Origin: Zygosaccharomyces rouxii
Lineage: Eukaryota; Ascomycota; Saccharomycetes; Saccharomycetales; Saccharomycetaceae
Length of the DNA stretch: 64,000 bases
Direction: 5' to 3'
Assembly: GCF_000026365.1 (NCBI RefSeq)
Contig: NC_012995.1
Location: forward strand, 560,501 to 624,500
Shown here: piece after piece, positions 8,352-18,169 of the stretch
Layout: each line of letters opens with the position of its first letter
Position numbering within the stretch: position 1 is the stretch's first letter
Program-made: the position numbers and the translations under genes
The notes under the pieces: model-generated
What the model was told of the DNA's origin: nothing
What the model saw: only the letters and a program-made list of their open reading frames with translations
Databases searched by the model: none

Positions 8352-9665
8352 ATGTCTGCTATTCATAGACCTGCTCAGTATAAACAGTCTTCTCGTAAAG
8401 GTAAGAAGGCCTGGAGAAAGAACATTGATGTTAGTGATGTCGAAAAGGGTTTACAGGATAAAAACGAATTAGAGATTACACACGGTACTCCAGACCTTTC
8501 CCAGTTGCAAGATGATAAACTTTTCCAAGTTGATGATCAAGGTGATTTAGACTTGAAAAGTAAATTGATCAAGAGGAAACAGATAAAGAAGAATATAAGG
8601 AGTAGAGAAATTTTAGATGCAGTAAAGACAAATTCTAAAGTCGATATTGTCAAACATCCAAAGACCTCGGAGCAACCAAAGGATAAAATTCAAAACGTTT
8701 CCAAGAAAGAATTACAGAGATTGTTAAATTTGGCAGGTAAAACTGTCGGTGAATCAAAATGGAAAAATAGAGTTGCCAAGGAAGGTTTAATAAAATCAGG
8801 ATCCTTTGACCTTTGGAATCAAGATTCCGGTAAAAAAATGACTACCCGTGCCGGTATACAAGTGGAAGTGGATCCAAGCAAGGAAATTCCCAAAGAACTA
8901 GTCGAATTATCCACAACAAGTTGGAGTTTACCATCTACCAGACCTAGTACATTAGAAAGAGCTCCTGAAAAAGTTCAAGAATATGAAGAATTACCACACG
9001 CTGGTAAGTCTTACAACCCGAATGAAAAGGATTGGAATCAATTAATTATGGCAGAATACACTTCTGAAAAGGCTAGAGAGGACAATAGAATTGCTCAAAG
9101 GGAATATAGTGCTAAAATTGCACATTTAATTGAAGTGCTAGGAGATAGTGAGGAGGAAGATTCGGATTCATCTGAAGAAGAAGAGGAAAACGAACAAGAA
9201 GAAGAAGGTAGTAGTAACGAGGATACCAGATTATCAATGAACGAAGTGGTTAAAAACAAGAAAAAGACTAAATACCAGAGAAATAAAGCTAAGAAACATG
9301 AGGAAAGAGTGAAAATGCAAGAGGAGCTAAAACGACTCAAGTCTCATCTTCGTGAACTGGAAAAATTACAAGATCTTGAAAAGGAAGTTGAAAAGAAGAA
9401 GCCTGCTAAAGTACAAAAGACAAAGAAAAATAAGAAACACAAGTTGGGAACCAAATATTCCGCTAGAGAAGCTAACTTAGAAGTTAAATTTTCAGATGAG
9501 TTATCAGATTCCCTCAGAAAATTGAGACCAGAGGGGAATCTTCTATATGATCAAATGAGAAAATTACAAAGTTCAGGTAAAGTGGAAACTCGTATTCCTG
9601 TAAGTAGATCAAAGGGAAATAAACCTAAGGTTACAGAGAAATGGACTTACAAAGATTTTAAATAA
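8352..9665 (+). CDS. NOP53: Nucleolar 60S biogenesis factor Nop53
   Basis: 437 aa against 455 aa in S. cerevisiae. The protein is highly charged: a basic N-terminus (RKGKKAWRKN), an acidic Glu/Ser block near 265-290 and long basic/coiled-coil helices up to about residue 375. LFQVD at 57-61 fits the arch-interacting motif (LFx-hydrophobic-D) by which Nop53 recruits the Mtr4 helicase and nuclear exosome for 7S pre-rRNA (5.8S) maturation and ITS2 removal. Gene order KES1-NOP53 matches YPL145C-YPL146C. Confidence 0.93.
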   Translation: MSAIHRPAQYKQSSRKGKKAWRKNIDVSDVEKGLQDKNELEITHGTPDLSQLQDDKLFQVDDQGDLDLKSKLIKRKQIKKNIRSREILDAVKTNSKVDIVKHPKTSEQPKDKIQNVSKKELQRLLNLAGKTVGESKWKNRVAKEGLIKSGSFDLWNQDSGKKMTTRAGIQVEVDPSKEIPKELVELSTTSWSLPSTRPSTLERAPEKVQEYEELPHAGKSYNPNEKDWNQLIMAEYTSEKAREDNRIAQREYSAKIAHLIEVLGDSEEEDSDSSEEEEENEQEEEGSSNEDTRLSMNEVVKNKKKTKYQRNKAKKHEERVKMQEELKRLKSHLRELEKLQDLEKEVEKKKPAKVQKTKKNKKHKLGTKYSAREANLEVKFSDELSDSLRKLRPEGNLLYDQMRKLQSSGKVETRIPVSRSKGNKPKVTEKWTYKDFK

Positions 9666-9869
9666 TTATTACTGGATCCAAAAATTATTTTGTATACTAG
9701 ATTTCAATTTTTTTCACTTCTACATAAACAGTTAGTTCACGTAATAAGAGCCGATAATTATCGAAAAATAAAACCAACTAGAAGGAAAAGACAAACAAAC
9801 GTACAGCAACATCAACGTAAAGATAAACCGCTGCTTGTCCTCGAGAAGGTTGAAAAGCTAAGCTCCGTC

Positions 9870-10757
9870 ATGTCCAAATCACATTTAATCATAGTGCCGT
9901 GCCATTCTATTTGGAATCCATTCCGTCACAGTCAAGTTCCAAATGGTAAGTCCAATTTGGGCCAAAATCCTGAGCATTGGTATTTAAAACCATTTCAATT
10001 ACAAGGTAATGACCATTTAGCATTTATCAAGCATGGATTGCAAGCGATCATAACTTTACTCAAAGACGAAAAGGATGAGTCCTTTTTAGTCTTTTCAGGT
10101 TCTCAGACTATATTGGCTGCTGGCGCACTTTCAGAATCGCAAAGTTATTACCTTTTAATGAGACAATTGTTGAGAGCATCTGATGGTCAAGACCCACCAA
10201 ATTTTGACGGAATTGCTAAATTTATCAATGAAATCAAACAGTTGTTGGCTAAACGTGAAATTGATATCGAAACCCTTTTCAACACTAGAGTCACAACAGA
10301 GGAATATGCATTGGATTCATTTGATAATTTAATCTACTCCATCTATAGATTTAAACAAATGAATGATAGTTGGCCACAGGAGATAACAATTGTCGGATTT
10401 GGATTTAAAAAGAAAAGGTTCTTAGAATTGCACGCGAAGGCAATTGATTTCCCCAAGGAACGCATGAACTACATTTCTATAGATCCATCACCAAAGGGTT
10501 ATATCATCAATGAAACAAACCAGTACTTTCAACATTTAGCCGAGATGGAATTGAAAAATGCAGTATCTTTATTCGAAAAGGATTGGTTCGCCACAAGAGA
10601 TCCGCTCTTGACAAAGAAACAATCTCGTAATCCGTTCAAAAGATCGAATGATTATGAAGATGTACGTCTTTTCAATTTGAAGAGTCCCATCGATCATGAC
10701 AAACTGTTTTTCGATATATATATAAGGGACAAGATGCCCTGGTCAAAAAAAGAATAA
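9870..10757 (+). CDS. YOR238W homologue, DUF218-type uncharacterised protein
   Basis: 295 aa from the first in-frame ATG at 9870; the frame is open upstream but has no earlier ATG, and the region 9690-9869 looks like leader. The protein opens with LIIVPCHSIWNP, then has FLVFSGSQTILAAGALSES and TIVGFGFKKKRF, a Rossmann-like pattern seen in DUF218 proteins. The S. cerevisiae orthologue by position and sequence is YOR238W (303 aa), whose molecular function is not established to my knowledge. It is convergent with PXA1; the stops are 18 bp apart. Confidence 0.88.
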   Translation: MSKSHLIIVPCHSIWNPFRHSQVPNGKSNLGQNPEHWYLKPFQLQGNDHLAFIKHGLQAIITLLKDEKDESFLVFSGSQTILAAGALSESQSYYLLMRQLLRASDGQDPPNFDGIAKFINEIKQLLAKREIDIETLFNTRVTTEEYALDSFDNLIYSIYRFKQMNDSWPQEITIVGFGFKKKRFLELHAKAIDFPKERMNYISIDPSPKGYIINETNQYFQHLAEMELKNAVSLFEKDWFATRDPLLTKKQSRNPFKRSNDYEDVRLFNLKSPIDHDKLFFDIYIRDKMPWSKKE

Positions 10758-10775
10758 GAATGCAGACAAAATGAA

Positions 10776-13361
10776 TTAAGATACTTCCAGCTTTTGTCTT
10801 AGTGCTTTACGTTCTTCTTCCAACTTTACCACATCGGCTAACTTGCCCTTTAAATTATCGAGTTCATGATCGATAGATGTAATAGCCTCTACAGTACCCA
10901 ATGCTTGTAGTTGCCATGAACCACTACTATCGACCTCTAACAGCATGTCATGGTATTTGATTAAACTTGGTCTTTGTGAAATTGTAATGAAATTAAACCT
11001 GTATCTTTTTAAAAGATTGAAAAGGTAATCTTCCATATCCACACTGATCGCATTGGTAGCTTCATCTAATACTACAAATCTTGGTCTGTGGAAAAGAATA
11101 CGTGCAAAATTCATTCTTTGCTTTTCACCACCACTTAAAACATCTTTCCAATCCGCCACTGCATCCATATATGAACAACCTATTTCTCTGTCCAGCAGAT
11201 AATCTAGGTGGACCTCTTTAAGAATTCGTGCAAGATTTTTATCCTTAAGCCCTCTATCGAAAAATTCATCGGAAGACATTGGGTATATGATTTGATCCCT
11301 AAAAGTACCACCTCTAGTAAAATAAGGTCTCTGTGGAACACAGAAAAGATTGCTTGGGGCTGGAATCGATAACAATCCATTTTTGTTGTAGACTGGCCAC
11401 ACCTCTGTAATAATACGTTGGATGGAACTTTTACCACAACTGTTGGGACCTAAAATCAATAGTGAAGCACCAGTACTATCGATTAGGGGCACGTTAGGAT
11501 CGAAGTTTTTCTTGAAGTCTTGAATGGATGAAGATTTAGATGATGGTTCAATGACTGATGGAATTTGAAACGTTAATGTACCAATCAGTTTGGCACCTCT
11601 ACCAGCTCTTCTGGATGGAATGATAATGTCAATATTTTCAAATCTAATACCATGAAAGTTTCTTTGTACAGTACCACGAACCATATCCTTAGAATCACCG
11701 TACCCCATTTCCATCCCCACGAAGGCACCGTAATTAAATCTTCTGAAATGAACTCTATGCAGGGCACCTAATAGGACAAAAACTCGATTGGTATAACCGG
11801 TTAATTGTGAAATATCCTTTATAGAATGCATTAATCTGGAACCAGCATCCGCTAACGAAAGCATTAATCTTTTATTGACGATAAAATCTCTCATGTTACT
11901 ATTTTCCAAATTTTCTTTCGATGACAATGTTGAAATTACAATGGGGATAGATGCAAACACATATCCCAATGCAGACCAAGTATATTTGAGAATATAGTCC
12001 TCCATCATTGTGTAATTAAATTTGCTTTGATCAATTTGAAGGGAATTATCGAAATAATTGCTGTACAATTCCGTAACTTTAGCCCTTTCCACCTCTGTCC
12101 CCTGATAAAATGCAATTTCCTCATTGTTACTCGACATGTTTAACAAATAGTTGTAGAAGTCCCCTTCAGCACTAGATTTATGGCTTGCCAGTGTACCTAA
12201 TGGTGGAGTATACTTCCTTAAAATATAACCAGTGAGGAAATAGTTGGCAAAAATACCTACAACACCAAACGTCCCCAAATTATCACGTAGATACACGGCA
12301 AAGAATACCAAATCAATAACCGGCTTAGCAATATCGGCGAATACTGAACAAAAGGCATCACAAAATTTGGTCACATCGTTAGTGATTGAATTATCAATAT
12401 TCTTAATCACACTACTATCGGATTGCGTGTCAAATATCAATTTGTAAAAGGCCAACCTCTCATCCAGATACATGTCATGGATATAACGAGTCAAATAAAC
12501 CCTAAAATTTAAACTTAATTTCCTCTGTAAGAACTTAATAGCACCATTGGTATAAGATGCTGGTAATGCGATGATGAACCAACAAGCCAAATCTGCTAAA
12601 AACCCCTTACCCCTACCGGCAATAACATCCTTAACGATTTGACCATCTAACCGAGCAACGAAGAGAGATAACCAAGTTCTCATTATGAGAAAGAAAACTT
12701 GTAATGAGAGTAAGGCAACGTTTTTATCCAACCATGACGGTATTAGAATTTTAATCAATGCACTCATCTGATTTAAAAATTTTGAATAAAACAACTGTGA
12801 ATGAGGTTCATACGAGGTTTCAACTGACTTGAAAAGGTACTTGTCCCTTTCAAAAACATCGCCGTCACGTTTGGGAATGAATATTTTCTTAGTACGTCCC
12901 AATCTTTCACTACTAACACCATCAAGATGCCTAACAGGAGCACCACTACGATCATCTTGATCTTCTTCCGAAACTTTATCCTCTGAAATATACATGATCC
13001 TAGCACCACTTTCCAAACGAGTCTGAGATCTAGTTCTTCTCAAAAGTGGGGGTTTTGACTGAGAATATGACCTCAGTCTCTTGTAGGTTTTCCTCATATA
13101 ATAAGAACCCGTCAAAAATACTGTCCCCACGGCTGTAACTAATGAAAACAATAAGATTCTTGCCCTTTTCCTATGTGGATGGGTAAGACTCTTGGAGAGC
13201 CGAAGCAAATGTCGTACTAACACTTTAAAATAATCACTTATGTCTCCTCCATGTAAACGAAGACCTATACTATTCCTCTGAGCATATTGTATGAGATCTA
13301 AAAGTCTTTTCCTTGCATCCGTCACTTGTAATACCCTATGTCTTACTTCAGCGGCAGTCAT
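10776..13361 (-). CDS. PXA1: Peroxisomal half-size ABC transporter subunit Pxa1 (ABCD family)
   Basis: 861 aa against 870 in S. cerevisiae. A hydrophobic segment at about 68-88 is followed by the transmembrane domain (about 200-480), which holds the ABCD-type EAA-like motif [10 protein letters not shown] (412-421). The C-terminal nucleotide-binding domain has Walker [10 protein letters not shown] (638-646), signature LSGGEKQR (742-749) and Walker B FVVLDEA (762-768). Pxa1 pairs with Pxa2 to import long-chain acyl-CoA into peroxisomes for beta-oxidation; it is related to human ALDP. In S. cerevisiae it is induced by oleate through Oaf1/Pip2, and a possible such element lies upstream. Confidence 0.96.
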   Translation of the reverse strand: MTAAEVRHRVLQVTDARKRLLDLIQYAQRNSIGLRLHGGDISDYFKVLVRHLLRLSKSLTHPHRKRARILLFSLVTAVGTVFLTGSYYMRKTYKRLRSYSQSKPPLLRRTRSQTRLESGARIMYISEDKVSEEDQDDRSGAPVRHLDGVSSERLGRTKKIFIPKRDGDVFERDKYLFKSVETSYEPHSQLFYSKFLNQMSALIKILIPSWLDKNVALLSLQVFFLIMRTWLSLFVARLDGQIVKDVIAGRGKGFLADLACWFIIALPASYTNGAIKFLQRKLSLNFRVYLTRYIHDMYLDERLAFYKLIFDTQSDSSVIKNIDNSITNDVTKFCDAFCSVFADIAKPVIDLVFFAVYLRDNLGTFGVVGIFANYFLTGYILRKYTPPLGTLASHKSSAEGDFYNYLLNMSSNNEEIAFYQGTEVERAKVTELYSNYFDNSLQIDQSKFNYTMMEDYILKYTWSALGYVFASIPIVISTLSSKENLENSNMRDFIVNKRLMLSLADAGSRLMHSIKDISQLTGYTNRVFVLLGALHRVHFRRFNYGAFVGMEMGYGDSKDMVRGTVQRNFHGIRFENIDIIIPSRRAGRGAKLIGTLTFQIPSVIEPSSKSSSIQDFKKNFDPNVPLIDSTGASLLILGPNSCGKSSIQRIITEVWPVYNKNGLLSIPAPSNLFCVPQRPYFTRGGTFRDQIIYPMSSDEFFDRGLKDKNLARILKEVHLDYLLDREIGCSYMDAVADWKDVLSGGEKQRMNFARILFHRPRFVVLDEATNAISVDMEDYLFNLLKRYRFNFITISQRPSLIKYHDMLLEVDSSGSWQLQALGTVEAITSIDHELDNLKGKLADVVKLEEERKALRQKLEVS

Positions 13362-14035
13362 CTTTGATCATTCTTCTATTCAAATACCTGAAGTAGTGAG
13401 AAAGAAAAGCAATATAGGTAGCAGTACCTTAAATGTATTGTCCTTTATATAGTCTTCCCCGCACCTCGGCGGTTAAATCACCCCCCTCCCCGGAAGCCGC
13501 GGAGTCACTCATTTTCCCAGCGGGGGCGTGGCCATGTTTTTCGGGAATAAGAAATTAAGGGTACAGCTAAAACAGACAACAAGAACCAATTATAACCGCC
13601 AAGGAAAACATGAAGTATGGCCAAAGGAGAGAGAATACAAGGGCCTGAATCAAATGTTTCAACTCGAGTGGAAGAGAGGGAGTAATAAGCAAAAACTAAA
13701 TGTCACGTGACATGTGGCAGGTATTGTTGTTTAATTATCTTCCTCACTCTTATCCTTTCCTCTGAATATTCATAGTACAGTAGAGTTTTGAAGCATTAGA
13801 TCAATCAAGCTCACTTTTATTTCACTTACTCTTTCCCATATTTCTTCTAGCTTTTTTTCGAGCCCGGGGCCTTTCAACAAGGCAATAGAAAAAAAGGGAT
13901 TCTATAATGGTCTCTCCGTAAGTCTACAAAATCATACTTTAACCATTGTTCAACCATCGAACTTCGAATCCGTGTAGAATCTAATTCACGCTTTCACGAG
14001 AGTTTGAAATCTGTACTTTACTATTCAGAAGCAAT
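13362..14035. promoter_or_regulatory. Divergent promoter between PXA1 and the DUF1749 hydrolase
   Basis: 674 bp. A GC-rich block at 13456-13532 stands out. It holds CGG-N17-CCG (13470-13492), which fits the loose oleate-response spacing CGGN15-18CCG but not the inner TNA. It also holds C-runs and GCGGGG words resembling Mig1/STRE-type sites. Near the hydrolase, ATG GTC TCT CCG TAA (13907-13921) is either a four-codon upstream ORF or part of a mini-exon ending at a GTAAGT donor (13918). The 60-codon frame around 13534-13710 is not supported. Confidence 0.55.
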
Positions 14036-14884
14036 ATGGCATATCCGGGAGTTCTTCACCAGTATTCAACTCAGGTTGCATTTGAATTTAATCCAAGTGG
14101 TCACAAGAAGGTTATCGTCGTCATTGGTGGCCTCTCCGATGGACTATTAACTGTTAAATTTGCACCTGGTCTTGCTAAAGCGGTTGAAAAGTTGGGCTTT
14201 GGCGTTTTGCAGATTCAAATGAGAAGCAGCTACATAGGCTGGGGGACTGGTTCACTCGATGCTGATGTGGAAGACATTAAAAAATTGGTCGAGTATTTGA
14301 GATCTCCAGAAGGTGGATCGAGGGAGACTATCATAATTATGGGATTTTCAACCGGTTCTCAAGATGTTATGCACTACTTACTTCGTCATTCAGATTCAAT
14401 TGAAGGTTGTATCTTTAGTGCACCGGTGTCCGACAGAGAGGGCCAAGATCCAAAGGATCTCGAACGGTTGAACCCTAAAGCTCAAGAGCTGGTTGCCAAT
14501 GGTCAGGGAAATGAAATATTACCCAGGGAATATGCCAATTACGTCTTTAATACTCCAATAACGGCTTACAGATGGTGTTCATTGCATGTAAAAGGCGGTG
14601 ATGATGACTATTTCTCTACTGATCTTTCTCAAGAGGTTTTCGCCAGTACATTTGGTAAACTCGATAAACCATTTTTAGTAGCCTTCAATGAATTGGACGA
14701 GTACGTACCTAAGAATGTCAATAAGCCTGAGCATATCAAAAGATGGCAATCCGTGAGTAACCCCAAATATTGGTCCAAGAACTCCGGTATCGTGAAGGGC
14801 TCTACACACACAGTGGCCCAACCCGAGGCCCAACAAGATCTTTTCCAGCGAGTTCTCGGATTTTTGGAGGAGTTCTCTTTCTAA
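14036..14884 (+). CDS. DUF1749 (UPF0613/SidJ-type) alpha/beta hydrolase
   Basis: 282 aa. The fold signature is clear: strand VIVVIGGLSDG (26-36), nucleophile elbow GFSTGS with Ser105, a late acidic region in FNELDEYVP and a catalytic-type His in GSTHTV. This matches the fungal DUF1749 family, whose studied member SidJ hydrolyses siderophore esters such as fusarinine. The yeast substrate is unknown. I know of no S. cerevisiae counterpart, and the gene is inserted between PXA1 and PPT2, adjacent in S. cerevisiae (YPL147W, YPL148C). The ATG at 14036 gives a family-like start (PGVLHQY). An alternative spliced start would add six residues (see findings). Confidence 0.82.
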   Translation: MAYPGVLHQYSTQVAFEFNPSGHKKVIVVIGGLSDGLLTVKFAPGLAKAVEKLGFGVLQIQMRSSYIGWGTGSLDADVEDIKKLVEYLRSPEGGSRETIIIMGFSTGSQDVMHYLLRHSDSIEGCIFSAPVSDREGQDPKDLERLNPKAQELVANGQGNEILPREYANYVFNTPITAYRWCSLHVKGGDDDYFSTDLSQEVFASTFGKLDKPFLVAFNELDEYVPKNVNKPEHIKRWQSVSNPKYWSKNSGIVKGSTHTVAQPEAQQDLFQRVLGFLEEFSF

Positions 14885-15018
14885 TGTTCAACAATGGATT
14901 ACCCTATTATTTTTCCATTGATATATCGCGACCCTATTAACGCACATATACAGATGTATGTAGTCAAAAGAACAATCATTCACAACAAGGGTAACAATAC
15001 CGTATAGTGCAACTAAAC

Positions 15019-15684
15019 ATGTCAACTTCTCAACTGCACGACGGCCCTCACTTCTTTAAACCGTTGGTTCAAGAGATCGAACCCGTACACTTTAGCCTAC
15101 CTAAAGATGGCACTGTTGCAATTGCATACCCTATCTATTCGCCAGACCAAGTGCATAGCACTCTAATTGATTACATGTGGCATGAATTCAATTACGTAAT
15201 TGAAGAAGGGTTGACTTACCCACAAGCTGACAATTTGACTAGGGATGAATTTGTACACCACTGGTTCCATTCCTTCTGTGTAGTGGCAATCAAAGGTGGT
15301 GTAGATCTACAGAAGGAAAACGATTGGGACAAAGTGTTTTTAGGTACTTTTTACATCAAACCCAATTACATGGCTCGTTGTTCACATAACTGCAATGCAG
15401 GTTTCCTTGTTAACCATTTACAACGAGGCCAAAAGATCGGATATAGATTAGGCCAAGTTTATTTGAAATGGGGGGCCCTATTGGGTTACAAGTACTCCGT
15501 TTTCAATTTAGTATTTGTGACTAACGTTGCAAGTTGGAAACTTTGGGACAAATTCAAATTTGATAGAATTGGTCTTTTACCGAGAGCTGCAATCCTTAAG
15601 GGATATGAAGAACCAATTGATGCAATCATCTACGGTAGAGACTTGACTAAAGTTGATCCAGAATTGCTTGAAGGTTTGTCTTAA
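15019..15684 (+). CDS. MPR1: MPR1-like GNAT N-acetyltransferase
   Basis: 221 aa from ATG 15019. It resembles Mpr1 of S. cerevisiae strain Sigma1278b (229 aa), which acetylates L-azetidine-2-carboxylate and proline-related aldehydes and lowers oxidative stress. Shared stretches include GTFYIKPNY, CSHNCNAGFLVN and the acetyl-CoA loop RGQKIGYRLGQVYLKW. Asn126, Asn163 and Asn169 line up by eye with Asn residues in the Mpr1 substrate region. MPR1 is absent from the S288C reference strain, so its place here between PXA1 and PPT2 is informative. It is 134 bp downstream of the hydrolase gene, same strand; any functional link is only inference. Confidence 0.9.
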   Translation: MSTSQLHDGPHFFKPLVQEIEPVHFSLPKDGTVAIAYPIYSPDQVHSTLIDYMWHEFNYVIEEGLTYPQADNLTRDEFVHHWFHSFCVVAIKGGVDLQKENDWDKVFLGTFYIKPNYMARCSHNCNAGFLVNHLQRGQKIGYRLGQVYLKWGALLGYKYSVFNLVFVTNVASWKLWDKFKFDRIGLLPRAAILKGYEEPIDAIIYGRDLTKVDPELLEGLS

Positions 15685-15718
15685 TTAGACATTTATTTTA
15701 ATATTTTTTTTATAACTA

Positions 15719-16195
15719 ATGATCCAGAGAGTATTAGGTATAGGAACAGATATCGTCTTTACACCTCGAATATCTCATCTATTACAAAGGTTTCCACCTA
15801 ACGGTTCAGGTTTCAAGAGGTTGACCACCAAGTTCATGCACCAACATGAGCTCGAAGAGCTGCAGCTTCTCCTGTACCAGAAGAAGGACCCAACTACCTA
15901 TCTAGCAGGGGTTTGGGCCACGAAAGAATGCGTCTGGAAGGCAATGACCTCATTCGTGGATCCTAAGCTAATGCCACCAGCCATAAGCGTTTACACAAGA
16001 CTTTGTTATAAAACTAAAGGACCTAGGGGGTCCCCATTCCTAGTATTCGACTCAAATTTCCCTCAAACCACACCTCTTCATTCACTTTTCTACAATGAGG
16101 TTATCTACAAGAGAAAAATCAAGGCATTACTATCCATTTCGCACGACAAGGATTACCTAGTAGCATTCATGACGATGTTAGAAGACATCAATTGA
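15719..16195 (+). CDS. PPT2: Mitochondrial phosphopantetheinyl transferase Ppt2
   Basis: 158 aa (S. cerevisiae 173). GIGTDIV (7-13) supplies the Mg-binding Asp of the ACPS fold. WATKECVWKA (about 66-75) is the second signature, with Cys in place of the more usual Ala of the KEA motif. Ppt2 attaches 4'-phosphopantetheine to mitochondrial acyl carrier protein (Acp1), which is needed for lipoate synthesis and respiratory-complex assembly. The gene begins 34 bp after the MPR1-like stop, in a very AT-rich spacer. Confidence 0.9.
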   Translation: MIQRVLGIGTDIVFTPRISHLLQRFPPNGSGFKRLTTKFMHQHELEELQLLLYQKKDPTTYLAGVWATKECVWKAMTSFVDPKLMPPAISVYTRLCYKTKGPRGSPFLVFDSNFPQTTPLHSLFYNEVIYKRKIKALLSISHDKDYLVAFMTMLEDIN

Positions 16196-16353
16196 TGCCC
16201 ACTGGGTCTTCCATGTTAGACAGCTCATCTTAATAATTTTTCACATCCTTCGAGCATGAAAAATTGAAAAACTACGCTGAATTGAAAAAGTGTACATACT
16301 ACTAACATTAACCAGTTTAAGAGGTGTTAAAAGGATTAGGAAAAACCGTCATT

Positions 16354-18043
16354 ATGGGTGTAGCTGATTTGATCAAGAAGTTTGAAAGTATTGGACACGA
16401 ACAACAACCCCATGATGGATCCTTGACAGATTCTAAGCCGGATATGAATCCTGCAAAGGACACGCAAGAGGATATTAAAAAGCCCGAAGAGCCCATTGAT
16501 AATAGTGAGAATGCATTAAAGCACGTTCCTAGCCCCCAAGAAGCTGAGAAAGTAGAGGAAAACGCTGCTGGATCTGAGTCTGAGGTGAATGTGCCTAAAG
16601 AGACTCCTATTGAACAAGAAAAGCCTGAGGAAAAATCTGAGGCAGAGCCCGAAGAGTCTGAAAACAAACCAGAGGAGTCTGAAAAAAAATCTGAAGTACA
16701 AGAGGAAAAACCTGTCGAGGATTCTGCAGCTCCTGAAGCTTCTGAGACTGTTGATGCTACTGTTACCTCGAATGAGGATTCTGGCGAAAAGGAAGATGAA
16801 GAGAATAAGAACGAACCAGAACCAGAGGAGGTGCACTCTGACCAAGTAGAAGAATCGGCTCATACAGAAAGTTCAAGCAGTAAAAAGAACAAAAAGAAGA
16901 AGAACAAGAAGAAGAAGAAGCAACAACAACAGAAGCAGCAAGAACAAGAACACGAACAAGAACAAGAACACGAACAGCAACAGGTTGAAACCAATCCAAG
17001 CAGTAACAACGATGCAAAGGAAGGATCAGCCGACAATAGCCTTAGGCGTGACTAAAGAAATTACACCACAATTGACTGAAAATGAATCGATTCATGAATT
17101 GAGTAGACCAAATTCAGAGATAAGCATGTCAGCAACGAGCGAATCTCGTATAGGTCGCGATGATCCATTTGAATTTGGTAGACGTAATTTAACTTCAGAG
17201 TCAGAAGTTTGGAATCATAACGCTTGGGATAATGTTGAATGGGGCCAAGATCAAATCGAAGAGGCTGAAGAAAAGATACGTGCTCAATATGAAAATCCAG
17301 TTCCAGAATTTGACAAACAGCTCTACAATTCGAACCCTGCTCGTTATTGGGATATATTTTATAAAAATAATAGAGAAAATTTTTTCAAGGATAGAAAATG
17401 GTTACAAATTGAATTTCCTAGTCTTTATGCCGCTACAAAGCCTGATGCAGGGCCTGTGAGTATTTTCGAAATTGGATGTGGTGCCGGTAATACCTTTTTC
17501 CCCATTTTAAATGAGAATGAGAATGAAAATTTACGTATTGTAGCCGCTGATTTTGCACCCAGAGCAGTAGAATTGGTCAAGACTTCAGAAAACTTCAATC
17601 CTAAGTATGGTCATGCCTGTGTTTGGGATTTGGCGAATCCAGAAGGTGAACTACCCGACGGCGTCGAACCTAATTCTATCGACATAGCTGTGATGATTTT
17701 TGTATTCAGTGCGTTGGCTCCAGAACAATGGGACAGGGCATTGGATAATTTGCGTAAAGTTTTAAAACCAGGTGGTAAAATTCTCTTCAGGGATTATGGC
17801 CGTTATGATTTGGCTCAAGTTAGATTCAAGAAAAATAGATTACTAGATGATAACTTTTACATCAGAGGTGATGGTACAAGGGTATACTTCTTCACAGAAG
17901 AAGAACTCAGACAACTCTTCACCAAGCATTTCCATGAAGTCAAAATTGGCACCGATAGGAGGCTGTTGGTCAACAGGAAAAGGCAATTGAAGATGTATCG
18001 CTGTTGGCTGCAAGCCGTTTTTGAAGTCCCTCAAAACAACTAG
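16354..18043 (+). CDS. TRM140: Actin-binding tRNA m3C32 methyltransferase Abp140/Trm140, expressed by +1 frameshift
   Basis: CDS is join(16354..17043,17045..18043), 562 aa. The N-terminus MGVADLIKKFESIGHEQ matches the 17-residue F-actin-binding Lifeact peptide of Abp140. A Glu/Lys/Gln-rich linker follows. After Leu230 the ribosome must skip one base at CTT-AGG-C (17041-17047), otherwise it stops at TAA 17053. The second part is a class I methyltransferase: EIGCGAGN (SAM motif I, near 17470), PGGKILFRDYGRYD, and the family hallmark region NPARYWDIFYKNN. It methylates C32 of tRNA-Thr and tRNA-Ser. S. cerevisiae YOR239W/YOR240W uses the same frameshift, so this is not a broken gene. GTG at 16324 is not the start. 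Confidence 0.96.
17041..17047 (+). promoter_or_regulatory. Programmed +1 ribosomal frameshift site CTT-AGG-C
   Basis: Zero-frame codons are AGC CTT AGG CGT GAC TAA. The heptamer is identical to the Ty1 and ABP140 slip site: tRNA-Leu(UAG) on CTT slips to TTA while the rare AGG codon is waiting in the A site. The next codons in the new frame are GGC GTG ACT AAA, continuing straight into the methyltransferase region. Confidence 0.95.
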
Positions 18044-18169
18044 ATATTTATAGTCTGTCATTTTTCATCATCTTTACAATTAATCGCCACACATACATAT
18101 CACTATACCATATTCTTGTTGCATCTCTTTTACCTATCAATCAAATCACCAGCTAATGCTATTAGTGCG

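Noticed and set aside
13528..13710. 60-codon plus-strand frame between PXA1 and the hydrolase
   Set aside because: Low-complexity basic sequence in a promoter region without recognised similarity; likely chance.
13960..13985. tRNA T-loop-like TTCGAATCC near 13963
   Set aside because: No matching A box, acceptor stem or terminator T-run in a tRNA-sized span.
17041..17055. Sequencing error or pseudogene explanation for the TRM140 frame change
   Set aside because: The shift falls exactly at the known CTTAGGC slip heptamer and both protein parts are intact and conserved.
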